Below are positions 1-8,406 of a stretch of 64,000 bases of DNA, piece by piece. The stretch lies in NCBI RefSeq assembly GCF_000422725.1, contig NZ_KE383911.1:62001-126000 (forward strand), given 5' to 3'. The notes below the pieces were generated by a model. The model ran no database searches, was not told the origin of the DNA, and worked only from the letters and a program-made list of their open reading frames with translations. Position numbers and translations under genes: made by a program. Every line of letters begins with the position of its first letter. Position 1 is the first letter of the stretch. Source of the DNA: Flavobacterium subsaxonicum WB 4.1-42 = DSM 21790 (GTDB lineage Bacteria > Bacteroidota > Bacteroidia > Flavobacteriales > Flavobacteriaceae).

Positions 1-957
1 CGTAATTGGCAGTCGCTACCCGCTTCAATTAGCTATGCACGTGTGCCTTTACAGGAAGGTGTGGATAATAAATTCATCATAAAAAAATACGGCCCTAAAG
101 GTATTGATACCGATACCCTTACTATTCCCTACAGGCGAGGTTTACAAATTGTAAATTATTTTGACCTTGGCCGTACGCAGATACTCCCTTTAAACAATAA
201 TGCTACTACAACGTCTAAATTTGTACCCAATGCCAGTTTAGAACCTGCCACAAAAGATGGCTTAGCCAGTAATTCGGCTGCTATACCTGCCGAAGCTCCC
301 GGCATGGCGCAAAACATCGTGGCAAAATATACTAAAGCTTTAGGAGGAATTGAGAAGTTAAAAACGGTTAGTACAACGCTTACAATCAGTTCTGTAAAAA
401 CAACCGCGCAGGATGGTGCAATCATAACTAAAGAGGTAACCTCTAAAACAGCAGCCAACACTAATAATTACCAAAAAATAGTTACTAATGGTAAAGCTGT
501 AGAAACGGTAACCTTAAAAGGTTATGAAGGCTTTGTTAAAGATGGTAGCAAGTATATAAAAATGAGTCCTGAGCAATATAACGCATCGCTTATGCTGCCA
601 AGGCCATTACAAAATTATAACCTTCCGTTAGAAGGCCAAAGCTTAAAATACGAAGGCATTGCCATTGTTAACAACCAAAGAACCTATGCACTTAGCTTTA
701 TAGAGCCGGTAACAAATTCGGGTATTATAAATTACTACAGTGTGGCTACCAGCCTGCTTATTGCTACTAAAACCAGTACGCCATTGGGTAAAGAACTTAT
801 AGTAACAACAAGTTATTTTACTGATTACAAAGATGTAAACGGACTTAAATTTCCGTACACCATAACCACAAAAGGAGATAATTTTACCAGCGAAGAACGT
901 ATTACACAGCTTAAAATTAATGAAGGCGTTACCGATGCCGATTTTAAAATTAATTAG
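1..957 (+). CDS. C-terminal part of a secreted protein with a LolA-like tail domain (5' end outside window)
   Basis: The frame is open from base 1 (first codons read R-N-W-Q-S), so the gene begins upstream and the GTG at 43 is only an internal codon. After a linker rich in Asn, Thr and Ala, the last ~215 residues resemble outer-membrane lipoprotein-sorting (LolA-like) domains: a helix ending KALGGIEKLKTV, then beta-rich sequence including the typical DYKDVNGLKFPY and a final D-A-D-F. In flavobacteria this tail is often attached to secreted M16 (insulinase-type) zinc peptidases, so this could be the end of the second M16 subunit. No peptidase motif is visible here and that identity is inference. 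The next gene starts 2 bp after the stop, suggesting co-transcription. Confidence 0.5.
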   Translation, partial: RNWQSLPASISYARVPLQEGVDNKFIIKKYGPKGIDTDTLTIPYRRGLQIVNYFDLGRTQILPLNNNATTTSKFVPNASLEPATKDGLASNSAAIPAEAPGMAQNIVAKYTKALGGIEKLKTVSTTLTISSVKTTAQDGAIITKEVTSKTAANTNNYQKIVTNGKAVETVTLKGYEGFVKDGSKYIKMSPEQYNASLMLPRPLQNYNLPLEGQSLKYEGIAIVNNQRTYALSFIEPVTNSGIINYYSVATSLLIATKTSTPLGKELIVTTSYFTDYKDVNGLKFPYTITTKGDNFTSEERITQLKINEGVTDADFKIN

Positions 958-959
958 TT

Positions 960-1337
960 ATGAAAAATATCCTGTTACTTTTCGTATTGCTTACGGGCGT
1001 TCAGTTTGCGGCGGCTCAAACCGATAACGGCTGGGAAGACTGGCAAAAAACAAGTTGCTACAGCAAAATATCGTTTCGCCTTAAAGATGCCGGCACGCGG
1101 GGCGAGCAGCACATCTGGAAAATCCAGTTTAAAAGTGATTATCCGGAGTTGATATCCTTTAATTATAATCTTACCGACGAGCTGCAGCAATACAATATCA
1201 CTACCCATAGAAAAACGCTGAACGCAAACGAGCTGAGTAAGGAAATTGAGATTTTTACTAAAGAAGATAATATTTATATCCTGGTAGATAAAGTAAGCCT
1301 ATCGCCCTACCCTCAGGATTTTATAGATTGCAATTAA
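960..1337 (+). CDS. Small secreted protein of unknown function
   Basis: The 125-residue product has a clear signal peptide (MKNILLLFVLLTGVQFAAAQ, cleavage expected after A-A-A-Q). The mature part is polar, with a conserved-looking W-E-D-W-Q start and one Cys near each end (C34 and the penultimate C124) that could form a disulphide. It follows the preceding gene by 2 bp and probably shares its mRNA. I do not recognise a domain family. Placement after a secreted protein suggests a periplasmic or outer-membrane-associated accessory, which is inference only. Confidence 0.7.
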   Translation: MKNILLLFVLLTGVQFAAAQTDNGWEDWQKTSCYSKISFRLKDAGTRGEQHIWKIQFKSDYPELISFNYNLTDELQQYNITTHRKTLNANELSKEIEIFTKEDNIYILVDKVSLSPYPQDFIDCN

Positions 1338-1442
1338 AATATCCAAAAAAAATTATTATAAACCCGTGTTAAGCCTCTTCAAACTAATTTGGATTGTTAA
1401 CATAAATATTTATATTTTTACAACAATCTAAATTTTCGGTAC

Positions 1443-2834
1443 ATGAAAATTGTTAAATATATATTTCTACTGCTGGTGCTGGCTTCTATTGCCATTACAG
1501 TGTTTATTGCTACGCAGGAAGGAAAATATAATATTAAAGAAGAAAAAGTTATAAACGTTCCTAAATCAGTACTTTATAACTATATAAACGACTACAGAAA
1601 CTGGGAAAACCTTGGCATGCTTACCAATGCCGATACCACCGCGCAATACACCTATTCTGAAAATACGGTGGGCAAAAATGCTACTATGGCATGGGTAAAA
1701 AATGCAACCAACGGCAACATACAAACCATAAACGCCGTAGCTAACGATTCTATTAGCCAAAAAGTGGTTATAGACAATCTTGCATCGCAAATTTCGTGGA
1801 GGTTTAAAGATACCCTTAACAGCACTAAAATTGCTGTAAACGTACAAGGCCACCTTACGTTTACCGAAAAAGCGTATGCCCTTATTAATGGAAACACCAA
1901 CAACAAACTAAAAAATACGCTTGCCAGCGGATTAGAAAACCTGAATACTTTTTTAGTAAAAGAACTTAAGGTGTACAATGTAAAAGTTGGCGGCATAGTT
2001 AGTAAAAAAGGGGCGTTTTACCTTGGGCAAACCACAACATCATCTATGGCCGATGTAAATAAAAAAGCAGGGCCTGCGTTTGAAAGGCTGCTTGCTTTTG
2101 CAAGGGAAAATAAAATTACGGTTACAGGTTCGCCTTTTATAATTTATAAGTCGATTGATAAAGTAGCAAAACAGGCAACTTATGCCTTTAGCATACCTAT
2201 ACAGGACGAGATTTTTACCGCTGCCGGCAGTGAATATGAAGGCGGCAAACTATTGGCCTTTAACGCGCTTAAAACTACCCTTAAAGGCGATTATTCGCAC
2301 CTGCCGAAGGCGTGGAGTGCAGCCGAAAAATACATGGCCGAAAATGCTTTACAGGAAAACAGCACCGGTGTTTATATAGAAGTATATGCCAAAAACATAG
2401 AGCAGAGCCGCAAACCCTCTACCTGGGTTACCGATGTGTATACACCTATAGGTGCACCGCAAATTATACCTGAAGCCCTTGAGGTGCAAAACCCATACAT
2501 TAAGCCACGTGCTTCAGGTCAGGCAGGTTACCTGCCATCAGCCGCCAAACCAAGGCCTGTGGGCACTACAACGACATCAACAACTAAGCCGGCCAGTACC
2601 GGACTTTCTAAACCGGTTACCACACCTGCTACCGGCAAACCGGCCGCTACTACAACAGGCACAAAACCTGCAACCACAACTAAACCTGTAACACCTAAAC
2701 CAGCTACAGGAACAGGCGGCACAACTACCAGACCCGCTACAACAAAGCCGGTTAGTAAGCCTGTAAGCAAGCCGGCGGCAAAGCCAGCAACACCGGCACC
2801 CACCAACATAGAAACCTTAGACCTAAATAATTAA
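1443..2834 (+). CDS. SRPBCC plus GyrI-like effector-binding protein with Thr/Pro/Lys-rich tail
   Basis: 463 residues. An N-terminal hydrophobic helix (about 4-24) acts as membrane anchor or signal. Residues ~30-170 resemble the SRPBCC hydrophobic-ligand fold (VINVPKSVLYNYINDYRNW is the typical first strand and helix). Residues ~175-340 resemble the GyrI-like/AraC effector-binding domain (AGPAFERLLAFARENKI, ending G-V-Y-I-E-V-Y). This two-domain architecture is common in Bacteroidota. The odd part is a ~120-residue C-terminal low-complexity tail of Thr, Pro, Ala, Lys and Gly with KPA/TKP repeats, likely disordered and possibly a wall- or polymer-contacting spacer. No enzymatic residues are evident. 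Ligand and role are unknown. The gene ends at a bidirectional hairpin terminator. Confidence 0.75.
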   Translation: MKIVKYIFLLLVLASIAITVFIATQEGKYNIKEEKVINVPKSVLYNYINDYRNWENLGMLTNADTTAQYTYSENTVGKNATMAWVKNATNGNIQTINAVANDSISQKVVIDNLASQISWRFKDTLNSTKIAVNVQGHLTFTEKAYALINGNTNNKLKNTLASGLENLNTFLVKELKVYNVKVGGIVSKKGAFYLGQTTTSSMADVNKKAGPAFERLLAFARENKITVTGSPFIIYKSIDKVAKQATYAFSIPIQDEIFTAAGSEYEGGKLLAFNALKTTLKGDYSHLPKAWSAAEKYMAENALQENSTGVYIEVYAKNIEQSRKPSTWVTDVYTPIGAPQIIPEALEVQNPYIKPRASGQAGYLPSAAKPRPVGTTTTSTTKPASTGLSKPVTTPATGKPAATTTGTKPATTTKPVTPKPATGTGGTTTRPATTKPVSKPVSKPAAKPATPAPTNIETLDLNN

Positions 2835-2857
2835 AAAATCCCCTTTCGGGGATTTTT
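2833..2857. terminator. Bidirectional hairpin terminator
   Basis: AAAATCCCC, loop TTTC, GGGGATTTTT. It is flanked by A- and T-runs and lies between convergent genes. It overlaps both stop codons, so it can serve the SRPBCC gene on the plus strand and tcdA on the minus strand. Confidence 0.85.
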
Positions 2858-3572
2858 AGTTTTTAATAATATGTTTCACCACCGCTTCGGCAGAATGCAG
2901 CCCAAATAGTGCAGGCATCCAGCTGTTAGTACCAAAAAATGATTTTTTAAAGTTTTTACCGTCGGTCATTTTAAGGCTGCTCTGGTCGGGTTCCTCTGTA
3001 GAGTAAACCACCTTAACCCCTTTAGAAATTCCTTCCTTTCTAAGGCGTTTGCGTACCGTTTTGGCAAGCGGGCAGTAATTGGTTTTGCTAATATCGCTAA
3101 CCTTAACCTTGGCAGCCTCATATTTGCCCCCTGCGCCCATATTACTTATTATCTTAACCTTTTTACGCCTGGCCGACATAATAAGGTTTAGCTTGGGCGT
3201 AATGCTGTCTATACAGTCTAAAACGTAATTATATTCGGGTGTAACCAATTCGTAAGCACGCTCCGGCGATAAAAATTCCTGAATACGGATAAGGTTAAGC
3301 TCCGGATTAATATCCATAAGCCTGTCGCCCACAATTTTTACCTTTGGCTGACCCACAGTGCTATGCAAAGCCGGCAGCTGACGGTTAATATTGGTAATAT
3401 CTACCACATCGCCATCTACAATAGTCATGGTGCCCACTCCTGCCCTGGCAAGAAATTCGGCAGCAAAAGAGCCAACGCCCCCTAAACCAACTACCATAAC
3501 GTGTGCATTTTTTAATTTCTCAAGCCCTTCCTTTTTAAACAAAAGCTCGGCCCGCTCTGTCCATTCAGCCAT
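2856..3572 (-). CDS. tcdA: tRNA threonylcarbamoyladenosine dehydratase (TcdA/CsdL, ThiF-E1 family)
   Basis: An E1-like ATP-dependent enzyme that cyclises t6A at position 37 of ANN-decoding tRNAs to ct6A in the cytoplasm. 238 residues from the chosen ATG; an 11-codon upstream extension to 3605 is possible but would run far into tatD and is not conserved-looking. Visible signatures: nucleotide-binding GLGGVGS at ~28-34, acidic DGD at ~53, NINRQ at ~61 and D-C-I-D at ~118. The start overlaps the end of the upstream TatD-type gene by 8 bp, giving an operon. The Sua5/YrdC-type enzyme that makes the t6A intermediate is at the other end of this window. Confidence 0.9.
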   Translation of the reverse strand: MAEWTERAELLFKKEGLEKLKNAHVMVVGLGGVGSFAAEFLARAGVGTMTIVDGDVVDITNINRQLPALHSTVGQPKVKIVGDRLMDINPELNLIRIQEFLSPERAYELVTPEYNYVLDCIDSITPKLNLIMSARRKKVKIISNMGAGGKYEAAKVKVSDISKTNYCPLAKTVRKRLRKEGISKGVKVVYSTEEPDQSSLKMTDGKNFKKSFFGTNSWMPALFGLHSAEAVVKHIIKN

Positions 3573-4209
3573 TCTTAAAAATGTTTTTAAAATTATTTTG
3601 TACAATGCTTTTCAGCACCTCTATATCCATATTCCGTGCCAATGCTGCTTTAGCGTACACTTCGGCAATACCTTCTTCAATCGTATCGGTCTCTAAAAAG
3701 AAACAGTCTTTCGGTACACCCGCAAAAACTGCTGATAATTCAGGATTGCGCAGCAGGTACTTGCCAAACGACAGGTAAAAACCATTATCAAGTAACTGTT
3801 TTGCCACCTGCGCATTTTTGCTGTAGCCGTGAACTATCATCGGCACACCGGGCTGCAACCTGTTTTTGATTTCTATAAGTTCCTGAAACGCGGCAACAAG
3901 GTGCAAAATTACAGGTTTTTGGTATTTTTTAGCTAACAAGAGTTGCTTTTCGAACACTTCTATCTGAATATTTAACGGAATATCGATGCGTTTATCGAGA
4001 CCGCACTCGCCAAGGGCAAGGCAATTGAGTAGTTGCAGCCGCTGTTCTATAATGGCAAGGTGCTCGTCTGCTCTATCAATATCGATATGCCAGGGATGGA
4101 TGCCTGTAGAAAAATACGGCACATCTATAACCTCATACGGATAGCGGTTAACTACCTCAAAAACATCATGATTATTGGAAGCAGAATGGGTATGGAGGTT
4201 GTAGAGCAT
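3565..4209 (-). CDS. TatD-family metal-dependent hydrolase
   Basis: 214 residues, slightly short for the family (about 250). The TIM-barrel metal ligands are visible: HTH at 6-8, the bridging acid in GECGLD at 67-72, His103 in I-L-H-L, His127 in V-H-G-Y and the terminal acid in ETD at 173-175. TatD proteins are reported as Mg-dependent 3'-5' exonucleases or deacylases; the substrate cannot be read from sequence. It sits 14 bp after the acyltransferase gene and overlaps tcdA, so the three are probably one transcript. Confidence 0.88.
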   Translation of the reverse strand: MLYNLHTHSASNNHDVFEVVNRYPYEVIDVPYFSTGIHPWHIDIDRADEHLAIIEQRLQLLNCLALGECGLDKRIDIPLNIQIEVFEKQLLLAKKYQKPVILHLVAAFQELIEIKNRLQPGVPMIVHGYSKNAQVAKQLLDNGFYLSFGKYLLRNPELSAVFAGVPKDCFFLETDTIEEGIAEVYAKAALARNMDIEVLKSIVQNNFKNIFKNG

Positions 4210-4223
4210 GCTTATACTTGGGT

Positions 4224-5294
4224 TTAGTTGCCATTAGTAAACACCGGCTTTAACCTTATATTTTTTATACGGTTGCGCAACGGCAGCTCAATATAAATGT
4301 GACATATAGCCGAGGCTACAAGCAAAATAATAAAATTAATACAGAAGATTGCAGAAGGATTGGTAGTAATACCAAATTTTTCCATAAGCTTGGTCCCGGT
4401 CTCGAAAACAGGAATTTGAAGCACATAGATGGCGTAGCTTATTTCGCCTAAAAACACCAAGGGCTTTTTACAAAACAATTTGGTTATTAAACCTGTATTT
4501 TGTGCTATAACAACTATTAGCGGGGCAAACACTAAAGCCAAAAACCCATTGTGGTAGCTTAATCCAACAGGATATTTTAAAAGCAAAACCAATACAGCCA
4601 ATATAATTACAACAAAAATATCGTATTGCCTTTTTGTGTTTATAGTCCTGCTTACAAAAAACAGTCCGGCAAGATTGCCTATTAAAAACTGGTTTAAATG
4701 CATTACCGGAAAGTAATACAGCAAATCGTGACTTGGCGTTACATTGCCTTTATAGAACGGTGTGTTTAAAAAGTAATTCTGCACTATTAAAGAAACCAGC
4801 CAGATAATAAAAACAACTACTGATATTTTAGCAATTGAATATTTTTTATAGAAATGATTGAACAGGAAAGGAAAGCAGAGATAAAAAAAACCTTCTACCG
4901 TGAGGGACCATAGCGGATAGTTACCCACTGTTGCCATACCCGGAATCCAGGCTTGTAGTGTTGATAAGTTAAGGGCTATTTCGGTTAAGGTTACCGTGCC
5001 CGGAAATAAAAAATAAGCCATTACAAACGGAATAACTGATACTGCTATAAGCGGATATACCCTCGCAAAGCGGTTTTTAAGATAATCGGCAGTATCTATT
5101 TTATTAAACCTGTTGTAGGCTACAATCATTATAAAACCCGAAAGCACAAAAAAGTAGCTTACCCCAATATTGGCCTGTTCGCGTATAAAGCTAACATAAC
5201 CATTATTAAACAGGCTTATTTGTGCCCCAAAATGAAATATAACTATGGCTATAGCTGCAATAAAACGGGTAAATGTTAATTGTTCTAATCTCAA
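4224..5294 (-). CDS. Acyltransferase 3 (OafA/YrhL-type) membrane protein
   Basis: 356 residues with about ten hydrophobic segments. The N terminus carries the family pattern: R-F-I-A-A then a helix with the catalytic-type His in IFHFGAQ, followed by V-S-Y-F-F-V-L-S-G-F at about 45-55. Such proteins move acetyl or other acyl groups across the inner membrane to sugars of LPS, capsule or peptidoglycan. No fused SGNH domain is present. First gene of a probable operon with the TatD hydrolase and tcdA. A near-consensus -7 box (TATCTTCG, minus strand, 5331-5338) lies about 35 bp upstream. Confidence 0.88.
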   Translation of the reverse strand: MRLEQLTFTRFIAAIAIVIFHFGAQISLFNNGYVSFIREQANIGVSYFFVLSGFIMIVAYNRFNKIDTADYLKNRFARVYPLIAVSVIPFVMAYFLFPGTVTLTEIALNLSTLQAWIPGMATVGNYPLWSLTVEGFFYLCFPFLFNHFYKKYSIAKISVVVFIIWLVSLIVQNYFLNTPFYKGNVTPSHDLLYYFPVMHLNQFLIGNLAGLFFVSRTINTKRQYDIFVVIILAVLVLLLKYPVGLSYHNGFLALVFAPLIVVIAQNTGLITKLFCKKPLVFLGEISYAIYVLQIPVFETGTKLMEKFGITTNPSAIFCINFIILLVASAICHIYIELPLRNRIKNIRLKPVFTNGN

Positions 5295-5398
5295 GGTGGT
5301 AAGGTTTACTGTGAAAATTTATTATGCCCCCGAAGATAGTTTTTTGATTGTTAATTGCCAATATGTTGTTAAAATAAAAATTGATTTATAATATGGAA

Positions 5399-6082
5399 CT
5401 AAATACCTAACCTGAATTTATTTTTACGGATTACAGTGCTATCATTACTATCGAGGTCTTCGTATTCAACATGGAGCACTTTATTTTTAATTTTAGTTTT
5501 TTGAATTATAAATGTAGGTGATTTGGCAAAAATCAAGGGTTGAGGATCTAACCTACAAATCTGTATTTTCTTTGTTTCTAAATTAAGTACGCTAAGGCTG
5601 TCTGCCGAAGCTCCTGTAAGATAAATAATGTAATCTCCTGCGTGGTCTAAGTACATTTCTTTTTCATAAATGGAATCGGTTACATTTTTAGGAAGCACCA
5701 TTACCGAAAAATCTATAGGAGCAGGATTGCCTCCGCTGGACGTAGACAAGACATTAATAAAAACCAGATAATTTTTGGTTTCCGATTCGTACTTAGGAAT
5801 AAGATCCCACCTGCCGCTATCGGTATAATCAACGCAGGTAAATAAGCTATCATGGCTTCGGGTATAATTGCCATCGCCCCAGGAAAGTTTTACTGCATTA
5901 CCTACACGTATATAAGTGATTTTTGTACCTAAAGGCGTTGTAAAATCTGTGGGTATACAATCTGCCGGAAGTAAAGTGTCACTAACAATATTTGATACTA
6001 TTTTACTATTTTTATTAGCTTCAGTTTTACTGCAACAGCACGTTAAAACAGCACATAATAAAAGAAGGCAATACAGTTTCAT
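5399..6082 (-). CDS. Putative lipoprotein, unknown function
   Basis: 227 residues. The N terminus is a lipoprotein signal: a hydrophobic stretch followed by a Cys cluster (LTCCCSK) in which one Cys would be lipidated. The rest is beta-rich, with D-S-G-R-W-D-L and S-S-G-G-N-P-A-P motifs and no catalytic pattern I recognise. It stands alone, with ~100 bp to the acyltransferase downstream and the mnmA terminator region upstream. Confidence 0.65.
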   Translation of the reverse strand: MKLYCLLLLCAVLTCCCSKTEANKNSKIVSNIVSDTLLPADCIPTDFTTPLGTKITYIRVGNAVKLSWGDGNYTRSHDSLFTCVDYTDSGRWDLIPKYESETKNYLVFINVLSTSSGGNPAPIDFSVMVLPKNVTDSIYEKEMYLDHAGDYIIYLTGASADSLSVLNLETKKIQICRLDPQPLIFAKSPTFIIQKTKIKNKVLHVEYEDLDSNDSTVIRKNKFRLGI

Positions 6083-6113
6083 AGTGATTATTTTGAAGCT
6101 TAAAAATATAAAA

Positions 6114-6145
6114 AAATGCCCAACACATTAAAGCATTGGGCATTT
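6114..6145 (-). terminator. Hairpin terminator of mnmA
   Basis: AAATGCCCAA pairs with TTGGGCATTT around a 12-nt loop. It lies 22 bp beyond the mnmA stop, with the T-run on the minus strand running into 6111-6116. Confidence 0.8.
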
Positions 6146-6167
6146 ATATATTTTGATTATAATTAAA

Positions 6168-7355
6168 TTACGATATTACCCCACTGCCAATAAGCTCATC
6201 GCCGTGGTACCATGCAGCAAATTGCCCTTCGGCAATAGCACTTTGTGCATCCTGAAACGATATGTACATACCGTTATCAAACTTATGCAGCGTAGCCTTT
6301 TGAAGCGGCTGGCGGTAGCGTATGCGCGCCATAACATCCATTGTCTGGCCATCGGTAAGGGTTAGGTCTTCGCGTACCCAGTGTATTTCGTTTTCCTGTA
6401 TAAACAGCGCTTTACGGAACAAGCCCGGGTGGTTCTGCCCCTGCCCTGTGTATATCGTGTTGGTTTCTACATCGGTAGCAATAATAAACAACGGCTCTTT
6501 AGTGCCGCCTACATTAAGGCCTTTGCGCTGCCCTATGGTATAGTAATGTGCACCCTGGTGCTTGCCTACTACTTTGCCCATTTGCGGGTTATAGGCTATA
6601 TTTTTAGCCTCATAGGCCAACTGCTCTTTAACCGACGTAAATTGCGGCGTTGCTTCGGCGTAGGTTTGTGCATCGGCACCTACCTCAAAAATAACACCTT
6701 CTTTAGGCTGAAGCTGCTGCTGTAAAAATTCCGGCAGGCGCACTTTGCCAATAAAGCAAAGCCCTTGCGAGTCTTTTTTCTCTGCCGTTATCAGTTCCAT
6801 TTTAGCGGCAATTTCGCGCACTTCTGGTTTGGTTAATTCCCCTATCGGGAACAACGCTTTAGACAACTGCTCTTGCGATAGCTGGCATAAAAAGTATGAT
6901 TGGTCTTTATTGCCATCGGCACCGGCAAGCAGCTGGTGCACCTCTTTACCGTTAACCTCTATAGTATCTTTACGGCAATAATGGCCAGTGGCCACATAAT
7001 CGGCACCCAGACTAAGAGCAATCTTCATAAACACGTCGAATTTAATCTCGCGGTTACAAAGCACATCGGGATTGGGTGTGCGGCCTCTTTCGTATTCGTT
7101 AAACATATAGTCTACAATACGCTCTTTATATTGTTCGCTCAGGTCTACCGTCTGGAAGGGTATACCCAGCTTTTCGGCAACAAGCAGTGCATCGTTGCTG
7201 TCTTCCAGCCACGGACATTCGTTAGAAATGGTAACAGCTTCGTCATGCCAGTTCTTCATAAACAGGCCAATAACTTCATATCCCTGCTCCATAAGTAAGT
7301 ATGCTGCCACACTACTGTCTACACCGCCACTAAGCCCTACTACTACACGTTTCAT
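6168..7355 (-). CDS. mnmA: tRNA-specific 2-thiouridylase MnmA
   Basis: Thiolates U34 of Lys, Glu and Gln tRNAs using ATP and persulfide sulfur. 395 residues. The PP-loop SGGVDSS is at 9-15. The two catalytic cysteines are visible: one in NPDVLCN near residue 100 and one in SQGLCFIGK near residue 200. The C-terminal beta-barrel is intact. Slightly longer than E. coli MnmA (368) because of an extended central loop. The start is supported by a good Shine-Dalgarno-like AAGGAGA 6 nt before the ATG, stronger than for most genes here, and by a TATTTTTG -7 box upstream. Confidence 0.96.
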   Translation of the reverse strand: MKRVVVGLSGGVDSSVAAYLLMEQGYEVIGLFMKNWHDEAVTISNECPWLEDSNDALLVAEKLGIPFQTVDLSEQYKERIVDYMFNEYERGRTPNPDVLCNREIKFDVFMKIALSLGADYVATGHYCRKDTIEVNGKEVHQLLAGADGNKDQSYFLCQLSQEQLSKALFPIGELTKPEVREIAAKMELITAEKKDSQGLCFIGKVRLPEFLQQQLQPKEGVIFEVGADAQTYAEATPQFTSVKEQLAYEAKNIAYNPQMGKVVGKHQGAHYYTIGQRKGLNVGGTKEPLFIIATDVETNTIYTGQGQNHPGLFRKALFIQENEIHWVREDLTLTDGQTMDVMARIRYRQPLQKATLHKFDNGMYISFQDAQSAIAEGQFAAWYHGDELIGSGVIS

Positions 7356-7381
7356 GATAATCTCCTTCTGTAAAATTTATG

Positions 7382-7389
7382 CAAAAATA
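7382..7389 (-). promoter_or_regulatory. -7 box of the mnmA promoter
   Basis: TATTTTTG on the minus strand fits the Bacteroidota TAnnTTTG element, 27 bp before the mnmA ATG. No convincing -33 TTG at the usual spacing is seen. Confidence 0.5.
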
Positions 7390-7397
7390 CAACAATT

Positions 7398-8105
7398 TTA
7401 GTTAGGTCGCTGTTTCCTTGCGCCTAACTCTATTTTACGGTCGGCGTCGGTTTCTTCCTTAACTACCTTACCGTTGGTATAGTACGTCCATTTACCGGTT
7501 TTTACATCGTTGGTAAAAGCACCTTTAGATGTTAACTGACCTTGTGCATTGTTAAACAGGGCGGGCCCGTTTAGCTTATCATCTTTATAAGTAGTCTGCT
7601 CAAAAACCACACCTTTAGGCGAGAATTTTTTATACGTGCCGTTCTTTAATCCGTTTGCGTACTGGGCTTCTTCAGCAATAATACCATCAGCAAAAAACAC
7701 TTTACGGATGCCGGTTAGCTTGCCTTTTGTATAGTTTTCTATAGACATTACCGTTTTGCCATCGGGGTGGTAAAACTTCCATTCGCCTTCCCTAAGTTTG
7801 TTCACCTCTTTACCTTCGCTGGATTTTACACCTTTTTCGAACGACGTTGTAATGCACGACCCATCGGCGGCAAATACCCTTGTAGCAGCAAGTGTAGATT
7901 TGGCATCATCTTCAAAAAATTTAAAGGTGCCGGTTTCTTTACCATGGTCAAAAGTACCTTCGTAGCGTGGGCGTTTACTTTTTTCGTAAATGCCTTTCCA
8001 CATACCGTGGCGCTTGCCGGCGGCATCATTTTTATTACTGTCCTGGGCTTGTAAGCCTGCACATATACTTATAAAAAACACAAATGCCATCAACTGTTTT
8101 TGCAT
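7398..8105 (-). CDS. Secreted MORN-like repeat protein (YwqK family)
   Basis: 235 residues with signal peptide ending G-L-Q-A-Q. The mature part has about five MORN-like repeats of the G-x-W-x-x-Y/F-x-x-x-G-K type (for example REGEWKFYHPDGK and LKNGTYKKFSPKG). Databases label this family 'toxin-antitoxin system YwqK antitoxin', but no toxin partner is present and the export signal argues against that role here. Likely a periplasmic or surface structural repeat protein. The preceding 300 bp hold a long structured repeat rather than another gene. Confidence 0.8.
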   Translation of the reverse strand: MQKQLMAFVFFISICAGLQAQDSNKNDAAGKRHGMWKGIYEKSKRPRYEGTFDHGKETGTFKFFEDDAKSTLAATRVFAADGSCITTSFEKGVKSSEGKEVNKLREGEWKFYHPDGKTVMSIENYTKGKLTGIRKVFFADGIIAEEAQYANGLKNGTYKKFSPKGVVFEQTTYKDDKLNGPALFNNAQGQLTSKGAFTNDVKTGKWTYYTNGKVVKEETDADRKIELGARKQRPN

Positions 8106-8159
8106 AACTTTTTGTTTATTCTATTAAACCTGAAATATAGTTTTTTATTGTTTTGTATG

Positions 8160-8333
8160 TTCTTTTGTCTTGAAACAAAAGAACCAAAAATTCAAGGCTC
8201 TAACTTCTTTGCTACAAATTAGGCGTTTCGGCTAAATGATTTGAACTTGCTATCGCTCAAACAGCAAATCATTCTTAACGCCTCTCCTCCTAATTTGTTC
8301 AAAGCAACGAAGTTTAAGGCCTTAGCTTCACTC
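8160..8333 (-). repeat. Long structured dispersed repeat, copy 1
   Basis: Minus-strand copy of an element also present on the plus strand at 47738-47912. Read on the minus strand it contains AAGGCCTTAAACTTCGTTGC, a variable arm, the central hairpin GATTTG...CAAATC enclosing GTTTGAGCGA, the returning arm, GAAGTTAGAGCCTT, and a terminal small palindrome TTCTTTTG...CAAAAGAA. The outer arms can pair with each other, giving one ~145-nt imperfect hairpin followed by the small palindrome. It fills the intergenic space downstream of yidC. No ORF. Confidence 0.8.
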
Positions 8334-8374
8334 AATCTGCGTAACGGAAGTAAAAAACTGCATACTAAAATATC

Positions 8375-8402
8375 AAAAAAGCACCCCGAAGAGTGCTTTT
8401 AG
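8375..8402 (-). terminator. yidC terminator
   Basis: AAAAGCAC...GTGCTTTT with an 8-nt loop, 4 bp beyond the yidC stop codon. The minus-strand T-run supports rho-independent termination. Confidence 0.85.
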
Positions 8403-8406
8403 AAAA

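Noticed and set aside
2528..2809. Antisense 93-codon ORF within the Thr/Pro-rich tail
   Set aside because: It is a by-product of the repetitive coding sequence on the other strand; Gly/Val-only composition and no start context.
7398..8105. YwqK protein as an antitoxin
   Set aside because: It has a signal peptide and MORN-like repeats, with no toxin gene adjacent; the database name seems misleading.
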